A DNA stretch of 64,000 nt, from the NCBI GenBank assembly GCA_028274465.1, contig CM051456.1, positions 83,314,753 to 83,378,752 on the forward strand, read 5' to 3'. The position numbers were made by a program, and so were the translations under genes. The notes under the pieces are model-generated. The model saw only the letters and a list, made by a program, of their open reading frames with translations. It was not told the DNA's origin and did not search any database. Source of the stretch: Plantago ovata (Eukaryota; Streptophyta; Magnoliopsida; Lamiales; Plantaginaceae). The stretch's first letter is position 1, and every line of letters begins with the position of its first letter. Positions 10,793 through 20,553 of the stretch are shown in pieces.

Positions 10793-13700
10793 CTAGAGCC
10801 AGTCACCTTTATGCCTAATGCCCAGATTAGCATAATGTCTTAAGTGGACTTCCACTGATAAGACCTTGGTGAAAGGATCTGCCACGTTGTCCGTGGTAGA
10901 GACACGTTCTATACTAACTTCTCTTCTATCTATAATCTCACGTATAACGTGATATTTTCTAAGTACATGTTTGTTCTTGTTTGTAGATTTAGGCTCCCTA
11001 GATTGAGCAACGGCGCCCGTATTGTCACAATAAATCGTTATTGGACTGGGAGCAGGAACAACCCTCAATTCCTTCAAGAACTCTAAAATCCAGACAGCTT
11101 CTTTCGATGCTTCTGATGGAGCAATGTACTCGGCCTCTGTGGATGAGTCAGCAACCGTGGCTTGCTTAGAGCTCTTCCAACAGACAGCTCCTCCATTCAA
11201 TTTGAATACGTATCCTGTCTGTGACTTAAAGTCATCAGGATCTGATTCAAATCCAGCGTCGACATACCCAGACATCTTTAATTCTGGTTCTCCACCAAAC
11301 ACCAAGAACATCTCTTTAGTCCGTCTAAGGTACTTAAGAATGTTCTTCACAACAGTCCAGTGAGGTACTCCTGGATTCTGTTGGTGTCGACAAGTGCCAC
11401 TAAGCGCATATGCCACATCGGGCCTTGTGCAATTCATTGCATACATTATAGACCCTACTTCCGAAGCATAGGGCACACGACTCATTGCATTTCTTTCTTC
11501 ATCAGTTTTAGGACCATCCTTAACTGATAAGACAATCCCATGCCAAGCTGGGAGAAAGCCTCTCTTTGAGTCGTCCATCTTATAACGCTTCAGTATTTTG
11601 TCGATGTAGGTGGACTGTGTCATTCCCAACATCCTCTTGGATCTATCTCTAAAGATCTTGATCCCTAGGATGTAGTTTGCTTCACCCAAGTCCTTCATCG
11701 AGAAGGTACTTGATAACCAAACTTTAGTCTCTTCTAGCATAGAGACAATGTTTCCCATGATCAAAATGTCATCTACATAAATGATCATGAAAACAACTCC
11801 TTTGTCGTTGTGTCTCGCGCAGACACAGGGATCTTCCTTGCTTCTGATGAAGTCAAACGATTTGACAGCTTCATCAAAGCGGATATTCCAGCTCCTTGAC
11901 GCTTGCTTTAGCCCATAGATGGATCTTTGTAATTTGCATACAGCAGTTGGCCTGGTTTTACTAATAAAAACTTCCGGCTGTACCATATAGACCTCTTCCT
12001 CAAGGTTGCCATTGAGGAAGGCTGTCTTTACATCCATTTGCCAGATTTCATAATCATAGTAGGCAGCTATCGCAAGTAGAATTAGAATGGACTTCAATTT
12101 TGCTACCGGTGAAAAGGTTTCATCGTAATCGATGCCATACCTTTGCGTGTAGCCTTTCGCCACAAGCCTAGCTTTGTGCGTTTGTACCTTGCCATCGGCA
12201 TCTGTCTTTCGTTTAAAGATCCATTTGCACCCAATTTGTCTAACCCCTTGGGGCAAGTCTACCAAGTTCCAAACTTGGTTCTGGTACATTGAATCCATTT
12301 CTAATTCCATGGCCTCTTGCCATTTTTCTGAGTCAATATCAATTATTGCCTCTTTGTAGGTCTCGGGATCTTCCCGATCTGATAAACCGACATCAAGTTC
12401 ACTGATGTCTTCTATCATAAGGCTTTGCTTCTGAGGTCCTCTTAGGATCCTCTTCGACCTACGGAGCTCGACTTGTTCAAGTGCTTTTCTTTTCTGGCTT
12501 CGTGTAACACGAACATTATCAGTGTGTACTGATGCAGCTGGTCGTTGGGCGCGACCCTGTTCCCTTGCGGGAGGCTGCTCTTGTGCAACTTGTTGCACAT
12601 GTTGGTTGACAACGGGTTCTATTGGTGTGGTTTCAACTGTTGATCTAATCACAGGACTCCCACTGACTATGACATGCCTAGCAAGTGTCATATCATCACC
12701 CTTGTCTGCTTCGAAAGCTCCCACTGAACTTGAGTCCAAATCAGAAGATTTAGAGACCTCATGTTCGCGCGTGTCAAAGTCTTGAATTTCTTCAAGTTCT
12801 ATCATATCATCTAACCTCTTTTCTTCGAGGTATTCAGCTTCTAAAAACTTCACGTTTCTAGACACGATCACCTTGTGATCTTCAGCATGATAGAATTCAT
12901 AGCCTCTCGTCTGACGAGGATAGCCTATGAAATATACTTTGACACCCTTGGCATCTAACTTATTAGTGAGCATCAGCTTGACTATCGCAGAACAGCCCCA
13001 AGGTCTAAGATAGCCTAGTGAAGGCTTCTTTCCTTTCCATAACTCATAAGGAGTTTTCTCCACTGATTTAGATGGCACATGGTTCAGAATGTAGATTGCA
13101 GTTTGTAGTGCATATCCCCACAGATACTTTGGAAGAGTCGAGAATCCAATCATTGATCTTACCATGTCTAACAGGGTTCGATTCCTCCTCTCAGACACAC
13201 CGTTTAACTGTGGTGTTCCAGGAGGAGTCCATTGCGATTGAATTCCATTTTCCTTCAAGTAATAGATAAATTCTTCACCAAGGTATTCACCTCCTCGATC
13301 TGATCGAAGAGTGACTATCCTTAGGTTCAATTCATTCTCAACCTCATTCCTAAACTCCTTGAATTTCCCAAAGGTCTCGGATTTATTCTTCATAAGATAA
13401 ATATATTCATACCTTGAGAAATCGTCAGTAAAGGTAACGAAGTAAGGATAACCCTCACACGCATGGACTTTAAACGGTCCACATACATCGGTATGTATGA
13501 GCTCTAAGCAGCGAGTGGCACGAACACCTTGTCCAACAAAAGGTTTGTTCGTCATCTTACCATTAACACAAGATTCACATGTACCATATGATTCAAAATC
13601 AAATGGTTCTAAGTAGTCCAACTTCCTTAGTCTTTGAATACATGTTTCATTGATATGGCCTAGCCGACAATGCCATAGATAAGATGGATTATTCTTCTTA

Positions 13701-15014
13701 CTTGAAGACGGTTGTTTGTTATGTATTTGAAATAAAGGTAGACTACTTTGCAAAATATATAAACCATTCACCAAGCGAGCTTTTCCATAATACTGATCAT
13801 TTAATGAAAAATAACAAATATTATTCGCAAATCGAAAGGAAAAACCCATATTGTCTAACAATGGAATGGAAATAATATTTCTGACAATGGATGGAACAAA
13901 ATAAACATTATCAAGTTCTAAACATTGTCCCGAAGGTAAATCTATCTTGATGCGTCCAACGCGTTTGGCTTCAACTGGATTGCCGTTCCCAACATGCAAG
14001 TCGATTTCACCTCGCTTGACTAGCCTGTGATCAATTAGCTCCTGCACATTATTACAAATGTGTGAGCCACAGGCTGTATCTAATACCCAACCATTGGAGT
14101 CAAAAGTAGTCATGTTCATTTCAATAACAAACATACCTGAGCCAGAAGCTGATGACTTCTTAGCTTGATCTGCCCTAAGCTTTGGGCATTCTTTCTTCCA
14201 ATGTCCTTTCTGCTTACAGAAAAGACATTCAACTGTGCGCACCGTTCCGCTTCTCTTGAACTTCCTTTTCTGGTTCGGACGCTTAGGCTTATCACTCCAA
14301 GTGTTAGCCTTGGCTCCCGACTTTCCCTTACCCTTAGCACCTTTGCTTTTCGGGTTTGAGTTAGACGGTTGCCCCAACAAGCATGATCGACTTTTCCTTC
14401 TTAGGAAGAGTTTGATCATATGTCTTCAGCAGATTATGAAGTTCAGGCAGTGTTACGTCCTTCGCATTCATCGTGTAATTAATGATGAATTGCGAATATG
14501 AACTCGACAATGATTGAAGGACAAAGATCACCATGATCTTGTTCTCTAGCTTAACGCCGGCATCGACAAGCTTTTCAAAGAGACCAATCATTTTGAGAAC
14601 ATGCTCAGACATGTTCCCTCCTTCACTGAGCTTGCATCTGTGTATGTCTTTGATCAAATCAAATTCAACACTTCTAGCTGTCGTCTTAAAGAGCGACTCA
14701 AGATGCTTTAACATCTCATACGGCAACATGCTTTCATGTTGCCTCTGCAGCTCATTGCTCATTGCCGCCAGCATAATACACTGCGCGGATCTAACATCCT
14801 CAAGATGCTTATCAGACCTTGCCTTGTTGACTTGATTCCAAGCAGCAACCTGATCGGCAGTCTGATTTTCGGGGCACACGGGAATGACCTCGTCCAAGAC
14901 GTACTCAATCTTTTCGTACCTCAGCACCAAACGTATATTCCTGATCCAATCTAGGAAGTTTGGTCCGGTTAAAATTTGCTTCTCCAAGACAGCACAGAGC
15001 GAGATACTCGCCAT
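10793..15014 (-). pseudogene. Copia gag-pol polyprotein with one frameshift
   Basis: The start is taken as the ATG at 15012-15014, which opens the usual MASIS... gag. Gag runs to about 14376. An extra base in a run of four G (plus strand 14372-14375) then shifts the frame, and the 1208-codon frame continues to TAG 10793-10795. In that frame the zinc knuckle is C65-C68-H73-C78. The protease motif LDTACGS is near residue 114. The integrase zinc finger is H250/H255/C281/C284, with catalytic D311, D374 and E410 (35 residues between D374 and E410). The RT YVDD is at 881-884. RNase H has STEAEY at about 1093-1098 and YCDN at about 1130. All catalytic residues are present, so a single base separates this copy from an open polyprotein. 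The product would build the particle, copy the RNA and integrate the DNA. Confidence 0.92.
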
Positions 15015-16459
15015 ATCTAATATCCTAAGGAGAAATAATATAGAACGAAAACAATAAATCAACTATTGAAATATTATTTCTAAATACACAGTCAACATAA
15101 CTAAACAACAAGGTCCTTTAGCTGTTTAGCTCCCACTATTTTCACATATGCTTGCCCCCACAACAAACATACGGGTAATGTCCAACAAGTTACCGTAGTG
15201 GCCAAGATCCAAATCCATACTATACCATACTCCAACGGGGGCTGGTCGCATAGCATAATATGACCGGTAGGACTAGTAAGACTATCCAATTGCGTCACGC
15301 AACTCTTGGTTGTTAAATCTAATTTAACCCGATGCCCTACATATTGTACCTATCGAGGTCGCTAGATACAATATGCAGTAAGTCATAACCATAGGCTTAC
15401 TCCAATCCGACGATTACTGCGAGTCTGTAAGACGAGGTCGCCAATACAAGAAAACGCAATGAAAGTTCAGAATTAAAGCACCCTATGGAAAGCATCTCAG
15501 AAATACATACATATATATATATATTTGTACTTATATTGGTTGGGGCTTGTAGCTTGAGGGTTGTTATCAGTCATCTACAAACATATAAGAGGGCGCCGCC
15601 TACCCTCGCATGCATAGCGGTCGAACGAAATGTAAAATACATGGTATTTAAACATGCATTGTCAAACAATAGCATATAGAGCATATGAAACAAGTAGTAG
15701 CCTATGTGGATGACAAAAGACTTCATAATTTCATTATGAAAATTATAATCCCATACTTATAATCTCTATGAAATAATTGAAAATTTGGACTAGATTGAAT
15801 AATCGAAAATTCTATTGACCAAGTAGCAATTTTCGGAAACCCGAAGGACTTAATTGTAATTTTAAAAATCTTAGAGGTGTTAAATCTAAAATTCAAAAGT
15901 AGAAGGACTAATTTGCAATAAATAATAAATTGATAAATTACAAATAAGCCCTTTTAACTTTATACTAATTAAATTTAACCCCTCTAGTTTAAAACAATTA
16001 CAATTAAATCATATTTATATTCCAAATATAAAATTCAATCCTCAAAACTTTCAAAAATTCGATTTTGGGTCCAACCCGAAAATATATTTATATTTTTTTT
16101 TGAAAACGTGGGACGGGACTAGTCCCGTCCCCGGCGCCCGCGGCACGCGTGTACCGGCTCTGCGGTCCCTGGCGACTGCGGCACGCGGGTACCAACGCCT
16201 CAGGTGCAGGCACCGGGCGCCTGCGTCCGCAGGCTGCCCACGGTACACGGGCGCAGGCGCCGGCCGCCGCCAGCGTCGCGCAGGCGGCCCTGTCCGGAAA
16301 ATATATATATTAAAAATTTTTTTTTTTGAAAAAATATAAATTCTAAATTTATATAAAAAACAAAACTTTTAAAAATCGAATTTATCATAGAATCAATTAT
16401 ATCCACATATCTACAAAATCATACAATATATATACGTATATACGTAATCAATTAACTTG
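15015..16459 (-). other. Untranslated leader of element C
   Basis: This is 1.4 kb between the primer site and the gag start. Most is AT-rich, with an AT microsatellite near 15505-15523. It holds one sharply GC-rich island (16108-16299). The short open frames here have no recognisable product. Confidence 0.7.
16108..16299 (-). other. GC-rich structured island in the C leader
   Basis: About 190 bp is strongly G+C-rich inside very AT-rich flanks. It starts with a perfect 22-bp palindrome (16110-16131, half-site GGGACGGGACT). It also contains repeated GCACGCG-GTACC-like words in both orientations. It lies about 160-350 nt inside the transcript from the primer site, where packaging and dimerisation signals of retroelements usually sit. 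That role is inference. Confidence 0.65.
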
Positions 16460-16471
16460 GCTCTGATACCA
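16460..16471 (-). promoter_or_regulatory. Primer binding site of element C (initiator tRNA-Met)
   Basis: The minus strand reads TGGTATCAGAGC one base inside the 5' LTR. This is the standard complement of the 3' end of plant initiator tRNA-Met. Confidence 0.93.
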
Positions 16472-16472
16472 C

Positions 16473-18537
16473 TGTAAGAAAATATGGTCAGAGTTACCCC
16501 TAGGGTACGCAGCGGAATTTCAAAAAATTTCTTAACATACAGGTTAATTGATTATGCATATGTCGTATATATATAAACACGTCAATTAGAAGACTAACCG
16601 TACTTCCAAAGCAGCTTCCAAGTCTTCGTAATATTCCGGTGTATCTTCTCCTTCGTCGAAGTCGAAGATATCTACAATACTCCTTATATCTGCAAGACAA
16701 TAAGAGTTAGTTTCCAGCTCCTAGAACCTCAACCTTGGTATCCACGGATGAACAGCCTATCGGAAGAATGCTAGGATATTCTTTGTGTGACCAAGAAGAT
16801 GGGCGGCAATTCCTCCGGTGAGGTGGCGCGCGCGCGGGTGGCTAAAGAGGAGGGGAGAGCTTTTTATTTTCTCTAAGAAAACTCGGTAGAATAACTGTGT
16901 GCAAAACTGTATCCAAAGCTCTCTAATAGTCTACTATATATAGTAGTCTATAGAAGCCTAAAGCATAAGCAATTAGACTTCGTAAAGGAATAAGAATCTA
17001 ATTCTTATCGCACAAGGAAACCAATATCATGTCTAGATTCATTCCCAATCAAATCAAAACTTAATCAGGAAAATCTAACTTATCCCTTGGACTTCTAATA
17101 GAGGAAGGAGTCGAACTCCTTCCCCTACTCCTCCATCCGCGCGCGCGCCTTGTCCTACGGGAGGTGGGTCCCAATTTTGGGACCCACTTATATTTCTAAG
17201 GCAATTCAAACTCCAAGTAGATTTTGCCCAAGTGCATATGTAAATTCTAAATTAACATATCCTTTCTAATCAAACCTCCATTATATTTCCAAAATATAAT
17301 ATTTAATTGTATTTACATAAAATACAATTAATTAGCCAATTCAATTAATAATTCCAAATCATTAATTGAGCCACCATATATTATAATTAATTCCAAATCA
17401 ATTATAATCCATCAATCACAATTAATTCCAAATTAATTGCGATTCCATCTTCAAGGATATTCTGATACACTGAATCACCACATAGTGTGACCCATAGGGC
17501 CTCACCGTATTAAGCAAGTCCTAGACTAGGCAACGTGGAATTCCTAGACGGTTCCATTTGCAATATTAATACGTGAGGACGTTTGAGAGGTTTCTCAAAG
17601 CTAACCCTGTCGTTACGAAGCCTGTTGCGCTCAACGCGACGATGGTAACGTACCTTCATCTGACTTGCTCGAATGTATCTAGGATCGATGAAGTGTCTAT
17701 CCCAATAATACATCCACGGGCGTCTCAGGGAGTTGCTTGGTTAAGATATACTTATGACTATCATAATATATCATTTGCACTGGCCAGTGACTTTACCAAC
17801 ACAACTATGCAGACTATGAGCAGTGCTCTCCTGTGCTACATTTAAGAGATGAATCCTTCACAGAATCACCACATTTGTACTTAGCCATAATCCTGGATCG
17901 TGTCTTAGGTCAGCTGCTTATTCAGAGCTGACATCGACGGGTCCACCAAGGATATGGGGCAACAAATGTGATGATAAAGTCCTGTAAGTACAAAGGACGA
18001 ATGGCATCACTTCGACAACTCACCGGTTCCCATAGACACTTCGGTGTAGAGTATACATCGATGGGAGTGTACGGTGGGTACTTCCATTGTTCGATAAAGC
18101 TTCTTCGAATAACTATGCGCAGTTATGGGAACGTTTCTCGATTGTCCAACAATCCGTTCCGTGGCCGTGGGATCGGCTCACACTTGCTCCAACAAGTATA
18201 ACCTCCACGCATACTAGTCTTGTCTGGTTCATTCAGACCCCCACATCCGAGATGAACCTCGACTAGGGAGAGTTTGGGATAGATGATAATTCACATAGCT
18301 CCCACTATCTATGTGATCGGTCATCTATCCGAGGGGACATGTTTAATATCAATACAGACAGTAATAAAGATATGACATGCTGCAGCCTGGTGTAATATAA
18401 ATATGAAAGCGATACTCAATAGTAAAATGCAACAAACATATATTATATTACGTTGACCTGTGTAATAGTACATATATGTCCTCTATAAGGGCACCATGCC
18501 CTTAGTAAGGACTGTCTCTAGGACATATACACTATCA
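16473..18537 (-). repeat. 5' LTR of element C (2065 bp)
   Basis: Same ends as the left LTR, nearly identical and 17 bp shorter. Because C internal sequence follows on both sides, this LTR also serves as the 3' LTR of the truncated second copy at 18538-18701. Confidence 0.9.
16931..16946 (-). promoter_or_regulatory. Palindromic TATA box of the C 5' LTR
   Basis: CTACTATATATAGTAG is a perfect 16-bp palindrome around TATATATA. Its position leaves about 460 bp for the R-U5 part of the LTR. The same element is at about 9156-9171 in the other LTR. Confidence 0.6.
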
Positions 18538-18701
18538 ATCTCCCACTTGGACTAGAGCCAGTCACCTTTATGCCTAATGCCCAGATTAGCATAATGTCTT
18601 AAGTGGACTTCCACTGATAAGACCTTGGTGAAAGGATCTGCCACGTTGTCCGTGGTAGAGACACGTTCTATACTAACTTCTCCTCTATCTATAATCTCAC
18701 G
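18538..18701 (-). pseudogene. Remnant of a second C copy: polypurine tract and last ~49 pol codons
   Basis: It repeats 10779-10946 almost exactly: polypurine tract, stop codon (18552-18554) and the end of RNase H. It breaks after CTCACG and joins D sequence at 18702 with at most two bases of overlap and no LTR end. The C region is therefore LTR-internal-LTR-partial internal. Confidence 0.88.
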
Positions 18702-19075
18702 TTGACCATGCGTATGTTGACCAAACCTGGACTTTTCGAACTCATATTGAACTTTTACGTATTTATTTGCGAAACTCGTGGACTGGACTGTTAGGTTGAT
18801 TCTAATAGTGTTGAAGTTTTTTGTTTTCAGAAAACTATGGTTGTATTTGCGTAATTTAAACTGTAAAGGGCGTTTTGGTAATTTATGTTTTGAGGGTAAA
18901 ACGGTAATTTCATACTTTCTGGATTAAAAATTGTTAAACCGAGTTTTCTTTTGAGGACCGTTCTGAGATTGCTAAAAGTGTTGACTACTGAGTGTGTATT
19001 AGTAATTTCAAAAGTTGATTTCTGAAAACAGTGCAATTGAGTACTTACTGTCTTAGACTTTAAACCACGTAACTT

Positions 19076-19150
19076 GCCAGCTTAGTTGGTTAAGGGTTGT
19101 GTGACTAACTTAGAGGTCCCGAGTTCGAGTCCTCCTTTGCCACTTCTTTT
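19076..19150 (+). promoter_or_regulatory. tRNA-like segment with A and B boxes, unit D1
   Basis: CAGCTTAGTTGG (19078-19089) fits the internal A box of tRNA genes, and AGTTCGAGTCC (19122-19132) fits the B box with one mismatch. The gap is 32 nt, within tRNA range, and a TTTT run follows at once. A D-arm (CTT/AAG) can form, but the T-stem does not pair properly, so this is not a functional tRNA gene. It is repeated in D3 and D4 and has a diverged counterpart in E. Confidence 0.6.
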
Positions 19151-20280
19151 CCGACACTTTTATTTTCATTCGTTTAGCTTTTGTTCGACTTCTAGTCCGT
19201 AACTAGATACTTCCTGTTTAGGTTCTCCGACCGATAACTCTTAACTCGATGTGCTTTTGAGGATCTTTGATTGCAAGTTTAAGGTGAGTATATTTCTCGA
19301 TATCTCGAGTACTATCTGTTACTGTTTGTATATTCTGTTTGTTTGTATCTGTTCTGTCTATTTCTATATGACCGGTCGATTAGGTTATGATTAGGTAGAC
19401 TTGGGTAGTGTGGACTATCGAGTTTATTTGATTATTTCCTAGTCTAGTCCCTTTTAGACGCGAGGCAGAAGTCGCTGAGGTCTATTAGGGTCGTAGGTTC
19501 TGTTTCCCCAAAGTACACGGGGCTCTGATCTGTCCAGAGTTGTTAACCCTCTGGAGGGAGTTACAAGGGCATTCTGGGAATAGGAGTAACAAGGCGGGAT
19601 GCACCAACGGACTCACTTATCTGTTTCTGTCTGTCTCTCTGTTCTGTTATCTGCTTCTGTTACTGTCTTACTTGCTACAAATGTTTTTGTTTTCAAAACT
19701 GTTTACTGTTATGTCTTTTTAAAATAGAACCTCACTGAGATCCTTTATCTCTAACTCTTTCTGTTTTCAAAATCCCTTCCTTGTAGATTCTGCTGAAGGA
19801 GACCGAGTCTAGACGTCCAGCGACTGAGAGTGGGAACTGGGGCTTTCGTTGGGATTTATTTGTTTTTTTTGAATAAGGAGGAAAACTATTTATATTCTTC
19901 ACTTTCCGTTACATTGTTTTGAAATTTTTTTATAGTTACCGTTGGATATTTTGAGTCTGTTTGCGCATTGGCGCCAAATTCTGTTATTGCATTTATTGTG
20001 GACCGTTGTCCTTTGGATTATTTCAAATGTTTCTTTTTCGATAAAAAAATATTTTATTTTAAAATTCGTTTACTAGGTTAGATGCACTTGAAGTCTAAGT
20101 TGTCGACTGCTTATTGAAGACTTTTAGTTGTGATCGTTTGGTCGAAGTACTAGGCTCCGTTTCCTTTAGGCTAGTTTCGACTTATCTTAACTTTTAGCTT
20201 GTGAGATCGTTCTTTCATCCGGCGTTTGAAGCTGAAGGCTTTTGTCTCTCCGTTCCCTGTTCGTTAGTTTTACGCTAGTT

Positions 20281-20318
20281 AAGTTTCGAGGACGAAACTT
20301 CTTTTAAGGGTGGTGGAG
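20281..20318 (+). promoter_or_regulatory. AGGA-loop hairpin and polypurine tract, end of D1
   Basis: AAGTTTCG-AGGA-CGAAACTT (20281-20300) is a perfect 8-bp stem with a 4-nt loop. It is followed by the tract TTTTAAGGGTGGTGGAG and then the next LTR (TGTAACATCCCG). The same arrangement ends D2, D3 and E. Confidence 0.75.
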
Positions 20319-20490
20319 TGTAACATCCCGTATTTTCTACTTAATCTTTTATTTTAATTAATTAATTACCTGAATAATTTATTTTATTTGGTAATTATTT
20401 AATTTCTTTCCGCGCAATCGAATTCGACTTTAGAGTTAGTTCGTCTTGTTTTGTTTTGGACCTTTTAGCAATCTGATCCATGCCCATCTT

Positions 20491-20553
20491 TTGGGCCCAT
20501 TCGCGTGGCCCATTACTCAAAGCCTGATCCATCTTTATAATCCTAACCCTAAA
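20491..20553 (+). promoter_or_regulatory. Site II motifs and telo-box in the D2 LTR promoter
   Basis: TTGGGCCCAT (20491-20500) and GGCCCATTA (about 20507) are site II (TGGGCY) motifs, and AACCCTAAA (20545-20553) is a telo-box. A CT-rich leader with CAT/ATC repeats follows. The set recurs in D3 (31251-31306, one site II mutated), D4 (40851-40910) and E. In plants this pair marks promoters of ribosomal-protein and cell-cycle genes. Confidence 0.6.

Larger units (their letters stand above)
8697..18537 (-). mobile_element. Element C: nearly complete Ty1/Copia retrotransposon
   Basis: In transcription order it has a 5' LTR (16473-18537), a primer site matching initiator tRNA-Met, a long leader, gag-pol, a polypurine tract and a 3' LTR (8697-10778). 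Domain order protease, integrase, RT, RNase H defines Copia. The ~2.07-kb LTRs and the gag type suggest the Tork/Angela group, but the lineage is not certain. The two LTRs are very similar by eye, so insertion was fairly recent. There is no target duplication: the left flank is the B ORF, and on the right a second copy of C internal sequence follows the LTR directly. Confidence 0.9.
18702..20318 (+). mobile_element. Array D, unit 1 (left-truncated Tekay-like LTR plus internal tail)
   Basis: It matches the later part of units D3 and D4; the first ~1.1 kb of the unit is missing at the junction with C. It contains the tRNA-like segment, a donor (19284) to acceptor (19796) pair, and from about 20075 a ~240-bp tail homologous to the DNA just before the 3' LTR of element E. 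No primer site or coding region lies between the LTR part and the tail. Unit D2 follows at once. Confidence 0.8.

Noticed and set aside
19076..19150. A functional tRNA gene
   Set aside because: The A and B boxes fit, but the acceptor and T stems do not pair. Reported only as a tRNA-like promoter region.
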